Source: Actinomycetes bacterium | Lineage (GTDB): Bacteria; Actinomycetota; Acidimicrobiia; Acidimicrobiales; Ilumatobacteraceae | Reading direction: 5' to 3' | Assembly: GCA_025356335.1 (NCBI GenBank) | Contig: JANXUF010000063.1 | Span: 1-64,000 of the forward strand | Length of the DNA: 64,000 bases | Shown: piece after piece, positions 26,386 through 36,043 of the stretch | Layout: each line of letters opens with the position of its first letter | Position numbering within the stretch: position 1 is the first letter of the stretch | Program-made: the position numbers and the translations under genes | The notes under the pieces: model-generated | Seen by the model: the letters and a program-made list of their open reading frames with translations, nothing else | Databases searched by the model: none | What the model was told of the DNA's origin: nothing

Positions 26386-27579
26386 TCAGTAGCGCGGGAT
26401 CGGCGGCGCGTCGTAGATGACGTACTCGCCCTCGTCAGCGAAACGTTGGACGCATCGTTGCAACGCGACGTCGTCGATCTCGACCCCGAGACCTGGACCG
26501 TCCGGTACCTGCACGAGGCCGGCGTGCGGACGTGCGGGACCACCGGCGATGACGTCGTCACCATGCCAGCGGAGCAACGACTGGCTCCGTCCGACATGTT
26601 CGACCGCTGCCGCGACCTGGAGACATGCGGCGGTGGCGATGCCCATCTCGCCGGAGTAGAACCAGAAGCCGATACCCGCCTGCCTGCAGCGCTCGATCGT
26701 CGCCAACGTCTTGGCGAATCCACCGCAGGAGAGCACTGACAGCACGAACGTGTCCGGCACGCCGAGGCGGGCCTGTGCCTCGAAGTCCGGCTCGTGTGCC
26801 GAAAACGGCATCGTCGTCTGTCTGCGCAGTTCAGCCATCTCCTCCCAAGTCCCAACGGGCTCCTCGATGCCGGTGATGCCGAGGTCGTGGAGTGCGGGCA
26901 GCAGTTCGATCGCCGTCGACAGTTTCCACCCGAGGTTGCCGTCGAGGCGGATTTCGCGCGCTGGTCCGACGGCGTCGCGGACGAGACGGAGCATTTGCAG
27001 TTCGTCTGCAGGGGGCATCGTGGCGACTTTGCCCTCGAACGCCGGGGAGTCGTACTCGGAGACCATCCGGCTGCAGGACTCGGCGATCTGGCGCGGGTTC
27101 TCGTCGGCGCCGAGCCGGAATCCGAAGTATTCCGTGACCGGCATCGCCGTACGTACCGCGCCGCCGAACAGTTCGTAGAGCGGCTTGTCGGCCGCTTTAC
27201 CGGCGATGTCCCATAGCGCGATTTCCACGGCTGCCCACGCCCGCTCCGTCGTGACACCCTCGAACTGTGCGTAGGCATTGCGCGGCGCAGTGATCGTGGT
27301 GGCGAGGTCATGTCTGAGTTCGTCGCAATTCCGGCCGATGACCTGGTCGGCGATCGTCTGCACAATCGCCGCGTCGCGCCACGAGAACGCCTCGCCGAGG
27401 CCGACGAGACCGTCATCGGTGGTCAGCCGGACGATCGTATGGCTGAGGCCGCGGTATGTGCCGATGGCGAAGAGATACGGATAGTCGAGTGGCACGTTGA
27501 CGGGCCACGACTCGACCGTGGCGATGCGCGATGCCCCTGTCGTCGGGGTTCCGGGCGTCGGGCCACCGGTCAGCATCAC
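26386..27579 (-). CDS. Mandelate racemase/muconate lactonizing-like enolase-superfamily enzyme
   Basis: 397 aa. The N-terminal capping domain (residues ~20-145: SHTIVRLTTDDGLVGLGEAF; WAAVEIALWDIAGKAADKPLYELFGG) precedes a (beta/alpha)7 barrel. Likely catalytic and metal residues are Lys184 (EGKVA), Asp213 and Asn215 in RLDGNLGW, Glu239/Glu240 in GIEEPVG and the SAHEPDFE segment near 260-267. Enzymes of this kind abstract a proton next to a carboxylate (dehydratase, racemase or cycloisomerase). The substrate is not predictable. Confidence 0.85.
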   Translation of the reverse strand: MMLTGGPTPGTPTTGASRIATVESWPVNVPLDYPYLFAIGTYRGLSHTIVRLTTDDGLVGLGEAFSWRDAAIVQTIADQVIGRNCDELRHDLATTITAPRNAYAQFEGVTTERAWAAVEIALWDIAGKAADKPLYELFGGAVRTAMPVTEYFGFRLGADENPRQIAESCSRMVSEYDSPAFEGKVATMPPADELQMLRLVRDAVGPAREIRLDGNLGWKLSTAIELLPALHDLGITGIEEPVGTWEEMAELRRQTTMPFSAHEPDFEAQARLGVPDTFVLSVLSCGGFAKTLATIERCRQAGIGFWFYSGEMGIATAACLQVAAAVEHVGRSQSLLRWHGDDVIAGGPARPHAGLVQVPDGPGLGVEIDDVALQRCVQRFADEGEYVIYDAPPIPRY

Positions 27580-27622
27580 AACCGCCGATCATAGAGCCGA
27601 CGATCCGCCAGTCCCGAAGCGA

Positions 27623-28126
27623 CTATCTGCCGGCGCCCGCGAGCTCCATGGTCCAATAGACCACGCCGTTGCTGCCGATCAATGAGGCGAGGCCGATGCT
27701 CGTGAATGCCGGCGACAGGATGTTGGCACGATGCGGAGGGCTGTTCATCCATGCGGTCATGACGGCATTGACGTTCGGTTGTCCGGCGGCGACATTCTCG
27801 CCCCACGTCGACCATGAGTAGCCGGCGTTGGTGATTCGTTGGCCGGCGTTCGATCCGTCAGGCCCCGTGTGGGACATCAGTTGCGCGGTCGCCTGGTTGT
27901 AGGACTGCGTGAGCGCAGCAGAGTCCAGCGCGCTGGACTCGGTGACGGCCCCGACTCCGGCTGCGGCTCGTTGCTGGTTCACCAACTGCACGATCGTCGA
28001 GGTCGTCGGAACCACCGAACTGCGGGCTCGCGGTGGTCGCGGCACACAACTCGGGAGCAGTCCGCCGAGGCCGAGTACCGCCACCATGGAGAAGGCACCG
28101 AATCGGTTGCGTGATGTCTGCTTCAT
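27623..28126 (-). CDS. CAP-domain (SCP/PR1-like) secreted lipoprotein
   Basis: 167 aa. A basic start (MKQTSRNRFG) and a hydrophobic segment ending in the lipobox LLPSC (Cys27) indicate export and lipidation. The CAP domain follows, with LVNQQRAAAGVG, MSHTGPDGSNAGQRI, WGENVAAGQ and AWMNSPPHRANILSPAFTSIG, ending in WTMELAGAG. The domain binds ligands or ions at a conserved cavity; its bacterial role is mostly unknown. GGAG sits 6 bases before the ATG. Confidence 0.9.
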   Translation of the reverse strand: MKQTSRNRFGAFSMVAVLGLGGLLPSCVPRPPRARSSVVPTTSTIVQLVNQQRAAAGVGAVTESSALDSAALTQSYNQATAQLMSHTGPDGSNAGQRITNAGYSWSTWGENVAAGQPNVNAVMTAWMNSPPHRANILSPAFTSIGLASLIGSNGVVYWTMELAGAGR

Positions 28127-28162
28127 TGGCCGCTCCGTTTCTGGTCAGTAGTGTTTCAATCC

Positions 28163-28178
28163 GTTACCGAACCGTAAC
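28163..28178. promoter_or_regulatory. GTTAC-N6-GTAAC inverted repeat upstream of the CAP gene
   Basis: GTTACCGAACCGTAAC has GTTAC/GTAAC arms, 37 bases before the CAP-gene start. The layout resembles actinobacterial OmpR-type sites of the GlnR/MtrA kind (gTnAc-N6-GaAAc). This is a resemblance only. Confidence 0.3.
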
Positions 28179-28334
28179 ATCATCGGGGGGAGTTGTCGGC
28201 AATCAGGACAAGAGTGCGAGCTTCACACCGCTGTTCGTGGCCGATGCAGATGAAGTCGAGCAGTCAACGAATGTGGCAGAGTTATTCCCGGGTTGATCGA
28301 TCCAAGAATTGCTGGCTGGTTGTGAAGAGTCGCC

Positions 28335-29885
28335 ATGAATGAGCAGATGCCGGAACCGATCGTGGTCGCCGGGACGAACGTCACGCGTGGCGACGTCGTT
28401 GCCGTTGCGCGCCGTCACCGGGTTGCTGCCCTCGGCGTGCAGGCACGGGCGGAGATGGAGCGCAGTGCTTCGCTGATCGACGGGTTCGTTGCCAGCGAGA
28501 CACCTGTCTACGGCATCACCACGGGTTTCGGCTCACTCGCCAACACCGTGATCCCGCCGGAGCGCACGGGCGAGTTGCAAGTTGCGCTTGTTCGCTCCCA
28601 CGCTGCCGGCATGGGAGCCCCGGTCGAAGCCGAAGTCGCCAGAGCAACGATGTTCCTGCGCGCCCGGAGCCTGTCGATGGCCCGATCAGGCGTACGGCCG
28701 CAGATCGTCGATGCGATGTTGGCGATCCTCAATGCCGGCATCACGCCGCTCGTGCGGGAGTTCGGATCACTCGGCGCCAGCGGAGATCTCGCACCGCTTG
28801 CCCATTGCGCCATGGCGCTGATCGGCGAGGGGGACGTCTTCGATAGCGACGGGAACATCGTCTCCTCCGCCGTGGCCTTGAGCGCCGCCGGGCTGTCGCC
28901 GATGACGTTGCGCGCCAAGGAGGGCCTTGCACTGATCAACGGGACCGACGGCATCCTCGGCATGCTGATCATGGCGCTCGACGATCTCACCGAACTGTCC
29001 AAGGTCGCCGACATCACTGCGGCAATGACCGTCGAGGGGTTGCTCGGGACCGATCGCCCATTCGCCGCTGATCTGCAGGCCTTGCGCCCGCAGATCGGCC
29101 AGGCGGTGAGCGCCTCGAACATCCGCAGAATATTGGCCAATTCGCCGATCGTCGGCAGCCACCGCCACGGCGACGGACGTGTGCAGGACGCCTACTCGCT
29201 TCGCTGCACCCCGCAGGTGCACGGGGCTGCACGCGACACGATCGATCACGCCGTGCTCGTTGCCGAACGGGAACTGCTCTCGGCGATCGACAACCCGATG
29301 GTGCTCCCTGACGGACGTGTCGAATCGTGCGGCAACTTCCATGGCGCGCCGCTCGGGTTCGTCTGTGATTTCCTGGCGATCGCCTCGTCCGAACTGTGCG
29401 CGATTGCCGAGCGCCGCACCGACCGCATGCTCGACGTCACCCGATCCCATGGCCTGCCGCCGTTCCTCAGTCCCGACGCCGGGGTCAACTCCGGCATGAT
29501 GATCGCCCACTACACGCAGGCGGCGATGGCAACCGAGAACAAGCGGCTGGCCGTCCCGGCGAGCGTCGACTCGCTGCCGACCAGTGCGATGCAGGAGGAT
29601 CACGTCTCGATGGCCTGGAGTGCTGCCCGGAAACTGCGACTCAGCGTCGCCAACCTCCGCCGCGTACTCGCCGTCGAACTCGTCTGCGCGAGCCACGCGA
29701 TCGACCTGCGCGGTCCATTGCTACCCAGTCCGGCGACGGGCGCAGCGCTCGGCGTCGTCCGCACGGCGGTCGCCGGGCCCGGCCCCGATCGCTGGCTGTC
29801 GCCAGACCTCCTTGCCGCTGAGGCACTGATCGCCTCCGGAGCCGTCGTCGCCGCCGTCAACGAGGCGATCGGCCCCCTCGACTAG
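28335..29885 (+). CDS. hutH: Histidine ammonia-lyase
   Basis: 516 aa aromatic amino acid lyase that removes ammonia from L-histidine to give urocanate. The MIO-forming triad Ala-Ser-Gly is at 148-150 in [14 protein letters not shown], and the catalytic Tyr is in [11 protein letters not shown] (Tyr59). [10 protein letters not shown]-type and [18 protein letters not shown] segments are also present, as are EDHVSMAW and a standard length. It is the first gene of the hut cluster. The 208-base gap before it must hold its promoter; I see no certain -35/-10 there. Confidence 0.94.
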   Translation: MNEQMPEPIVVAGTNVTRGDVVAVARRHRVAALGVQARAEMERSASLIDGFVASETPVYGITTGFGSLANTVIPPERTGELQVALVRSHAAGMGAPVEAEVARATMFLRARSLSMARSGVRPQIVDAMLAILNAGITPLVREFGSLGASGDLAPLAHCAMALIGEGDVFDSDGNIVSSAVALSAAGLSPMTLRAKEGLALINGTDGILGMLIMALDDLTELSKVADITAAMTVEGLLGTDRPFAADLQALRPQIGQAVSASNIRRILANSPIVGSHRHGDGRVQDAYSLRCTPQVHGAARDTIDHAVLVAERELLSAIDNPMVLPDGRVESCGNFHGAPLGFVCDFLAIASSELCAIAERRTDRMLDVTRSHGLPPFLSPDAGVNSGMMIAHYTQAAMATENKRLAVPASVDSLPTSAMQEDHVSMAWSAARKLRLSVANLRRVLAVELVCASHAIDLRGPLLPSPATGAALGVVRTAVAGPGPDRWLSPDLLAAEALIASGAVVAAVNEAIGPLD

Positions 29886-29961
29886 CCAGGCGCTCATTCG
29901 CATCCGCCCGATCCACCCTCCACAAACGCTCTCGTTGCTCTCCAGCAGTCAGGAAGATCCC

Positions 29962-31617
29962 ATGTCTGGTCCCCGACCCGTCCACGCACCCACCGGCACC
30001 ACGCTGACATGCCGCGGATGGGGCCAGGAGGCCGCCTTTCGGATGCTGCAGAACAACCTCGACCCGGCAGTCGCTGAACGGCCGGACGACCTCGTCGTCT
30101 ACGGCGGCACCGGCAGGGCGGCGCGGTCGTGGGACGCCTACGACGCCATGCTGCGCACGCTGACGACACTCGCCGACGACGAGACGATGCTCGTGCAGTC
30201 CGGCAAACCGGTCGGCGTCTTCCGCACCCACGAGTGGGCACCGAGGGTGCTGATCGCCAACTCCAACCTCGTTCCGGAATGGGCTACCTGGGACGAGTTC
30301 CGCCGCCTCGAGGACCTCGGCCTGACGATGTACGGCCAGATGACAGCCGGTTCGTGGATCTACATCGGCACGCAGGGAATTCTCCAGGGCACCTACGAGT
30401 GCTTCGCAGCGATCGCCAGACGGCGGTTCGGAGGGACACTTGCCGGCACGATCACCGTCACCGCAGGCCTTGGCGGCATGGGCGGGGCGCAGCCGTTGGC
30501 GGTCACGATGAACGACGGCGTCGCGCTGTGCATCGACATCGACCCGACCCGCGTCCAGCGTCGCATCGAGACCCGCTACCTCGACGAGGTCGCCGATTCG
30601 TACGAGGACGCGCTGCGGCGCTGCCGCGCTGCGAAGGCCGATCGCACTGGCCTGTCCGTCGGCCTTGTCGGCAACGCCGCCGAGATCCTGCCGAAGCTGT
30701 TGGCCGACGGGTTCGAGGCGGACATCGTCACGGATCAGACGAGCGCCCACGATCCACTGAGCTACATTCCGGCCGACATGTCGATGGATGCCGCAGCCCA
30801 ATTACGCCGCCAGGCCCCAGAGGTCTTCATCCGCAGAGCACGACTGGCGATGGCCCAGCACGTCGAGGCGATGGTCGGGTTCATGGACGGTGGCGCCGAG
30901 GTCTTCGACTACGGCAACAGCCTGCGGGCAGAGGCCAAACTCGGCGGGTACGAGCGGGCGTTCGATTACCCCGGCTTCCTTCCGGCCTATATCCGGCCGC
31001 TGTTCTGCGAGGGCCTCGGACCGTTCCGCTGGGTCGCGTTGTCGGGCGATCCCGCCGACATCGCTGCGACCGACAAGGCGGTGTTGGAGGAGTTCCCGGA
31101 GAACGAAGGACTCGCCAGATGGATCCACCTCGCCCAGGAGCGCGTCGCCTTCCAAGGTCTGCCGGCGCGCATCTGCTGGCTCGGTTACGGCGAACGCCAT
31201 CGCCTCGGCCTGCGCTTCAACGAGATGGTCAGGTCCGGCGAGCTGAAGGCGCCGATCGTCATCGGCCGAGATCACCTCGACTCCGGTTCTGTCGCCTCGC
31301 CGTACCGAGAGACAGAGGCGATGCTCGACGGTTCTGACGCGATTGCCGACTGGCCGCTGCTCAATGCACTGGTCAATACGGCCTCCGGTGCATCCTGGGT
31401 GTCGATCCACCACGGTGGGGGCGTCGGCATCGGACGCTCGATCCACGCCGGCCAGGTCTCCGTCGCCGACGGCACCGACCTGGCGGCGCAGAAACTCGAA
31501 CGCGTGTTGACCGCAGACCCCGGCATGGGTGTGATCCGCCACGTCGACGCCGGCTACGACCGTGCTGTCGACGTGGCCGCCGAGCGCAACGTCCGTATCC
31601 CGATGACCGAAGGCTGA
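29962..31617 (+). CDS. hutU: Urocanate hydratase
   Basis: 551 aa NAD-dependent urocanase, converting urocanate to imidazolonepropionate. Characteristic segments include [54 protein letters not shown]-like [55 protein letters not shown] and the late GSPYRET-like [10 protein letters not shown] and [11 protein letters not shown]. The start at 29962 follows AGGAAG. It lies 76 bases after hutH. Confidence 0.95.
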   Translation: MSGPRPVHAPTGTTLTCRGWGQEAAFRMLQNNLDPAVAERPDDLVVYGGTGRAARSWDAYDAMLRTLTTLADDETMLVQSGKPVGVFRTHEWAPRVLIANSNLVPEWATWDEFRRLEDLGLTMYGQMTAGSWIYIGTQGILQGTYECFAAIARRRFGGTLAGTITVTAGLGGMGGAQPLAVTMNDGVALCIDIDPTRVQRRIETRYLDEVADSYEDALRRCRAAKADRTGLSVGLVGNAAEILPKLLADGFEADIVTDQTSAHDPLSYIPADMSMDAAAQLRRQAPEVFIRRARLAMAQHVEAMVGFMDGGAEVFDYGNSLRAEAKLGGYERAFDYPGFLPAYIRPLFCEGLGPFRWVALSGDPADIAATDKAVLEEFPENEGLARWIHLAQERVAFQGLPARICWLGYGERHRLGLRFNEMVRSGELKAPIVIGRDHLDSGSVASPYRETEAMLDGSDAIADWPLLNALVNTASGASWVSIHHGGGVGIGRSIHAGQVSVADGTDLAAQKLERVLTADPGMGVIRHVDAGYDRAVDVAAERNVRIPMTEG

Positions 31618-31708
31618 TCCCTCGATGAACGTCGCCCAGCACCCTCGCCCGAGCGTTTGTATAGCTGAGCCACGTGACGTGCGTGTCGTGCACGAACGTC
31701 GCCTGGTT

Positions 31709-31753
31709 GTGGCATGCGGCGGATGTGTGGCATGCGGTGGATGTGTGGCATGA
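31709..31753 (+). repeat. 18-bp tandem repeat over the deformylase start
   Basis: Two and a half copies of an 18-bp unit beginning GTGGCATGCGG (31709-31726, 31727-31744, then GTGGCATGA to 31753). The last partial copy contains the chosen start codon, so the repeat supplies several in-frame ATGs (31714, 31732 and 31750 among them). Confidence 0.85.
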
Positions 31754-32325
31754 CGATTCGCAAGATCGCCACGGTCGGACATCCGGTGTTGCGGGCACCG
31801 ACGGAGGTATTGACGCCAGAGCGGCTTGCTTCGCCGGGCATCCAGACGTTGATCGACGACATGATCGAAACGATGCGCGACGCCAACGGTGCCGGGATCG
31901 CCGCCAATCAGGTCTACGAATCAGTTCGGATCGCCGTGATCGAGGTCAACGACAACCCTCGTTATCCGTACAAACCGAAGATCCCGTTGACGGTGATCGT
32001 CAACCCGGTCATCGAACCGCTCGACGATGAAACGGTCGAGATCAACGAGGGCTGCCTTTCGGTGCCGAACATGCGTGGCAACGTCTTTCGGAATGTCAAC
32101 GTCCGGGTGCGCTATCTCGACCGCCATGGCAATGAACACGACGAGGTCAGGCGCGGCCTGACAGCAGGAACATTCCAGCACGAATGCGACCACCTCGACG
32201 GAACACTGTTCCTCGACAGGGTCGTCGACTCGACCACGTTGACGACATGGGAGCAGTTCGAACGGTTCCACCGCGCCGCCTTCATCGATCGGATCGCGGC
32301 CTTCGTCGAGCGCGTCGGTTCGTGA
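31750..32325 (+). CDS. Peptide deformylase-family hydrolase inside the hut cluster
   Basis: 191 aa metallohydrolase with all three deformylase motifs: GAGIAANQ (47-54), EGCLSVP (100-106, Cys102 as metal ligand) and QHECDHLDG (His144, Glu145, His148). Peptide deformylase removes formyl groups from nascent proteins. Here it sits between hutU and hutF in the same direction, where a formyl-amino-acid hydrolase (hutG) would be expected, so action on N-formylglutamate is a reasonable hypothesis. It could also be a plain second deformylase. ATG at 31750 gives the standard N-terminus MTIRKIATVGHPVLR. Confidence 0.9.
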   Translation: MTIRKIATVGHPVLRAPTEVLTPERLASPGIQTLIDDMIETMRDANGAGIAANQVYESVRIAVIEVNDNPRYPYKPKIPLTVIVNPVIEPLDDETVEINEGCLSVPNMRGNVFRNVNVRVRYLDRHGNEHDEVRRGLTAGTFQHECDHLDGTLFLDRVVDSTTLTTWEQFERFHRAAFIDRIAAFVERVGS

Positions 32326-32357
32326 CAGCCGAGTGTGGTTCGTGAGAGTCTCTGACC

Positions 32358-33740
32358 GTGCCTGACACGAGCGTCTACTTCGCCGAACTCGCATGGCTCA
32401 ACGCAGCCTCGAGTAATTCGGAGAGCGGTTCAGCAGGGATCCATCGAGGCGCCGTGATCGAGGTCGCCGGCGACAGGATCACCGGTGTGCGGACCGGTGT
32501 GGCCGAGGTGCCCGGCGGAGCGACGGTGTTACGAGGGCTGACGATGCCGGGCCTGGCCAACGCCCACAGCCATGCGTTCCATCGAGCGCTGCGTGGCCGG
32601 ACGCACAGCGGCAGCGGATCGTTCTGGACATGGCGCCAGCAGATGTACTCGGTGGTCGAGCGACTCGACCCTGACACGTACTACGCGCTCGCACGGGCGA
32701 CGTACGGTGAGATGGTGCTTGCCGGCATGACGAGCGTCGGTGAGTTCCACTACCTGCATCACGGTCCTGATGGCGTGCCGTACAGCGACTCGAATGCAAT
32801 GGGGCTGGCACTCATCGCCGCGGCGAAGGACGTCGGTATCCGCCTCACGCTGCTGGACACGATCTACCTGCGTGGCGGGCTCGCCGACGATGGGGCCGAA
32901 GTTGCGCTCAACGAGACGCAGCAGCGATTCAGCGATGGCGGTCGCAAGCACTGGGTCGAGAGGGTTTCGGGCCTCGACGACTCGGTGTCGGTGAGGATCG
33001 GCGCGGCGATCCACTCCGTGCGCAGCGTCTATCCGGCAGCGATGGAGGATGTCTGCGAATGGGCGGCGGCACGCCATGCGGTGGTGCATGCGCATGTCTC
33101 CGAGCAGTTGGCGGAGAACGCCCAATGCCTCGCCCGCTACGGCGTCACCCCGACGCGCCTGCTTGCGGAGCACGACGTGCTCGACGAGCGCTTCACCGCC
33201 GTTCACGCGACGCATCTGACGTCAGCGGATGTCGCCGCCTACGGCGCAGCGCGGTGTACGTGCTGCTTCTGCCCGACCACCGAACGCGACCTCGCAGACG
33301 GCATCGGCCCGTCCGTCACCCTGCGCGCCGGCGGTGCTGTCCTCTCGCTGGGATCCGACAGCCACGCAGCCATCGACCATTTCGAAGAGGCCCGCGCCGT
33401 CGAACTGAACGAACGGCTCGTCTCCAATCGCCGCGGCAATCACGACGTCGGGTCGCTGGCGATGATGGCGACGGTCAACGGCCACGCCTGTCTCGGATGG
33501 CACGACGCCGGGCGCATCGAGGTCGGCGCGCTCGCCGATTTCATCACCGTCGGCCTCGACAGCGTGCGGCTCAGCGGCACGAACGACGATGATGCCCTCG
33601 CCGCCGTGGTCTTTGCGGCGACCGCCACCGATGTCCGCCATGTCGTCGTTGGCGGAACGGTCGTCGTCGACAACGGCAGGCATCGGTCGATCGACGTCGC
33701 CAGCGAGTTGTCCACCGCCATCCGCGACGTGACGTCATGA
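32358..33740 (+). CDS. hutF: Formimidoylglutamate deiminase
   Basis: 460 aa amidohydrolase-superfamily enzyme that turns N-formimino-L-glutamate into N-formylglutamate and ammonia. Metal-binding HSHAFHRALRGRT near residue 70, VHAHVSEQ, VHATHLT, CFCPTTERDLADGIGP and the LGSDSHAAIDHFEEAR segment are typical for HutF. The presence of hutF defines the four-step hut route ending in N-formylglutamate. GTG at 32358 is the start. The stop lies at a repeated TGACGTCA element shared with the hutI start. Confidence 0.92.
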   Translation: MPDTSVYFAELAWLNAASSNSESGSAGIHRGAVIEVAGDRITGVRTGVAEVPGGATVLRGLTMPGLANAHSHAFHRALRGRTHSGSGSFWTWRQQMYSVVERLDPDTYYALARATYGEMVLAGMTSVGEFHYLHHGPDGVPYSDSNAMGLALIAAAKDVGIRLTLLDTIYLRGGLADDGAEVALNETQQRFSDGGRKHWVERVSGLDDSVSVRIGAAIHSVRSVYPAAMEDVCEWAAARHAVVHAHVSEQLAENAQCLARYGVTPTRLLAEHDVLDERFTAVHATHLTSADVAAYGAARCTCCFCPTTERDLADGIGPSVTLRAGGAVLSLGSDSHAAIDHFEEARAVELNERLVSNRRGNHDVGSLAMMATVNGHACLGWHDAGRIEVGALADFITVGLDSVRLSGTNDDDALAAVVFAATATDVRHVVVGGTVVVDNGRHRSIDVASELSTAIRDVTS

Positions 33741-33753
33741 CGTGATGACGTCA
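33730..33753. promoter_or_regulatory. Two TGACGTCA palindromes at the hutF-hutI junction
   Basis: TGACGTCA occurs at 33730-33737 and 33746-33753, 16 bases apart centre to centre, the second touching the hutI ATG. Could be an internal operator or a by-product of repeat slippage; no known regulator is assigned. Confidence 0.3.
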
Positions 33754-34916
33754 TGACATCGATGGTGCTCGACAACATCGGCCTGCTGGTGACCAACGAT
33801 CCGATGCTCGACCGTGGCCTGCTCGGCGTCATCCGCGACGCCAGCGTGGTCTTCGACGGCGAGACCGTCGTCAGCGTCGGTGCCGCCGGGCAGACGGCTG
33901 ACGAGCGCGTCGATGCTGCGGGCCGGTGTGTCATCCCGGGTTTCGTCGACAGCCATACGCACCTCGTCTTTGCAGGCGATCGCGCCGACGAGTTCGCCGC
34001 GCGCATGGCTGGCGCGTCCTACACCGCCGGCGGGATCGGTGTGACGACCGCAGCGACACGGGATTCGAGTGACAACGAACTTCGGGCGCTTGCGCTGGCC
34101 CGCCTCAGCGAGGCGCGACGAGCCGGGATCACGACGATCGAGATCAAGTCGGGCTACGGATTGACGGTCGAGGACGAGGCGCGCATCGTGCGCCTCGCCG
34201 GCGAACTCACTCCGGAGACGACATTCCTCGGCGCCCACCTCGTGCCCGCGGAATTCGCCGGCCGGGCGGACGACTACGTCGATCTCGTCTGCGGCCCGAT
34301 GCTTGCGGCATGTGCGCCGCACTCGAGATGGATCGACGCCTTCTGCGAGATCGGTGCCTTCGACGTCGATCAATGCCGGGCGGTGCTTCGGGCCGGTCGG
34401 GCCGCAGGCCTCGTCGGCCGCCTCCACGCCAACCAGCTCGGGTTCGGGCCCGGGGTGCAACTGGCGGTCGAGGAGGATTGCGCGTCTGCGGACCACTGCA
34501 CCTACCTCAGTGACGACGACATCGGCGCGCTCGTGAGTGGCAACACGATCGCCACCTTCCTGCCGGCCGCCGATTTCTCGACGCGTCAGCCATATGCGGA
34601 TGGACGCAGGGCTGTCGGAGCCGGGGTGGAGATTGCGCTGGCGACGAACTGCAATCCCGGTTCGAGCTATACGACCTCGATGTCGTTCTGCATCGCCCTC
34701 GCCGTCAGAGACATGCATTTGACGATCGAGGAGGCCGTATATGCGGCCACCGCCGGGGGAGCGCGAGCGCTTCGGCGCGACGACATCGGCCGTATCGCTC
34801 CCGGCCGACGCGCCGATCTCGTGGTCCTCGACGCGCCGTCGTATAGCCACCTCGTGTATCGACCGGGTGTCCCGCTCATCAAGACGACGTTCGTCGGCGG
34901 CGCTGTCGCCTGCTGA
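33753..34916 (+). CDS. hutI: Imidazolonepropionase
   Basis: 387 aa amidohydrolase that opens 4-imidazolone-5-propionate to N-formimino-L-glutamate. Visible: [25 protein letters not shown] with the metal-binding HTH, GYTAGGIG-like [65 protein letters not shown] and [16 protein letters not shown]. Length and motifs are standard. It is the last gene of the hut run and is followed by a strong hairpin and a convergent regulator. Confidence 0.94.
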   Translation: MTSMVLDNIGLLVTNDPMLDRGLLGVIRDASVVFDGETVVSVGAAGQTADERVDAAGRCVIPGFVDSHTHLVFAGDRADEFAARMAGASYTAGGIGVTTAATRDSSDNELRALALARLSEARRAGITTIEIKSGYGLTVEDEARIVRLAGELTPETTFLGAHLVPAEFAGRADDYVDLVCGPMLAACAPHSRWIDAFCEIGAFDVDQCRAVLRAGRAAGLVGRLHANQLGFGPGVQLAVEEDCASADHCTYLSDDDIGALVSGNTIATFLPAADFSTRQPYADGRRAVGAGVEIALATNCNPGSSYTTSMSFCIALAVRDMHLTIEEAVYAATAGGARALRRDDIGRIAPGRRADLVVLDAPSYSHLVYRPGVPLIKTTFVGGAVAC

Positions 34917-34948
34917 CAGCACCGCCCATCGGCCACGAGAGGGCGTTG

Positions 34949-34988
34949 CGGTCACCTGCATTCCGTGGTGGCGGAATCGCGGTGACCG
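34949..34988. terminator. Two-way terminator after hutI
   Basis: CGGTCACC (34949-34956) pairs with GGTGACCG (34981-34988). An inner stem ATTCCG/CGGAAT (34960-34965, 34972-34977) closes a 6-base loop, with a 3x3 internal bulge. It lies between hutI and the convergent XRE gene. Confidence 0.7.
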
Positions 34989-34989
34989 A

Positions 34990-35031
34990 CCCGGTGTCAG
35001 CGCTGCATCGCCCGGTGTCAGCGACGCATCC
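34990..35031. repeat. 21-bp tandem repeat at the 3' end of the XRE gene
   Basis: CCCGGTGTCAGCG begins each of two 21-bp units (34990-35010 and 35011-35031), 18 of 21 positions identical. The second unit contains the stop codon of the minus-strand regulator. Confidence 0.7.
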
Positions 35032-35881
35032 GCCTGGCGGTCGTGCGCAGTTCCTTGAGGAACGATGGTATGTCGTTCGGCTGCACCACTGCGGCGCGTA
35101 TCAGGTCGTCGAAGTGCGCCGTCAGCGCGTTGATGTGATCGTTCGCCGTCAACACGAGGTACATCTGTCCGATGTACAGGGCGACGCGTAACGGACCGAA
35201 GATCGTCGTCGGCGCGGCATAGCGCTGCAACCCGTCGAACAGGAACCAGCGCAACGTCGGATAGAGCTCGTCCGTCAATTGGATCATGTTGTCGAGTTGC
35301 GCCACTCTGACGTCGTTGTCCAACGTGCGCCAGATGCCTTCGCCGCGGGCGAACCCTTCGACGGCCTGGATCGAGTTACACACTTCGAGGTCGGTTCCGG
35401 GACCCCGGGTCCACGCCAGCCGGGCTGCAGAGGTGGCGATGTTCTCCTGCGCGCTCGTGGCGACGGTCTGGCCGAGCTCGTACTGGATGACTTCGGTCGT
35501 CTTCAACAGATCGGGCAGTGTCGCCGGCACGTATCGGATCTTGTAGCCGGTTGCCTCCTTCAGCCAACCGATCAGCCGTTCGTCGTCAGGACCCAGGACC
35601 TCGCGCTCGAGGAACGTCCGTTCCTGGATGAGCTCCGCCTTCATCGGCCCTGCGCTGCTCAGCCCGACGAGCCAGTCGAGAGATACCTGTTGTGAGGCGG
35701 CGATCGACGCCAGCGTCTCGAGACGCGGCAACCGTCGGTTCGCAGTCGAGAGCAGCTGCGACAGAGTCGAGCGATCCATTTCGTTCTGTTCAGCGAACTG
35801 GCTGCGGTTGAGACCGGAGAGGGTGATGACCTCGAGCAGGCGCGTCCTGAAATCGGTCAGCAGGATGCGGCGGTTCGGCAC
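35018..35881 (-). CDS. XRE-family transcriptional regulator
   Basis: 287 aa. An N-terminal helix-turn-helix covers residues ~8-72 (TRLLEVITLSGLNRSQFAEQNEMDRSTLSQLLS; RLPRLETLASIAASQQVSLDWLVGL). The ~200-residue C-terminal part (GWLKEATGYKIRYVPATLPDLLKT; DNMIQLTDELYPTLRWFLFDGL) is a probable sensor or oligomerisation domain that I do not recognise. It is divergent from the desaturase-like gene and convergent with hutI, so either the hut genes or the desaturase/transporter group may be its target. Confidence 0.87.
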   Translation of the reverse strand: MPNRRILLTDFRTRLLEVITLSGLNRSQFAEQNEMDRSTLSQLLSTANRRLPRLETLASIAASQQVSLDWLVGLSSAGPMKAELIQERTFLEREVLGPDDERLIGWLKEATGYKIRYVPATLPDLLKTTEVIQYELGQTVATSAQENIATSAARLAWTRGPGTDLEVCNSIQAVEGFARGEGIWRTLDNDVRVAQLDNMIQLTDELYPTLRWFLFDGLQRYAAPTTIFGPLRVALYIGQMYLVLTANDHINALTAHFDDLIRAAVVQPNDIPSFLKELRTTARRMRR

Positions 35882-35937
35882 GTCTGCAGCCTAAACAAAA
35901 CAGATGGGGTGTATACGCAACAAAATGGTGCTTTCCT

Positions 35938-35951
35938 CTGCATATATGCAG
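35938..35951. promoter_or_regulatory. Perfect 14-bp palindrome in the XRE/desaturase divergent gap
   Basis: CTGCATATATGCAG is fully self-complementary, 57 bases upstream of the XRE start and 92 bases before the desaturase start, in an AT-rich island. It is the best candidate operator for the XRE regulator. Confidence 0.5.
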
Positions 35952-36043
35952 CGGTATGTGCGCAATCACCCACGTGTACGAAATGACAACGAAACACATC
36001 GCGACGAAGATGCAGGGTGCAGGGTGCGATCGAGGGAGTGTGA

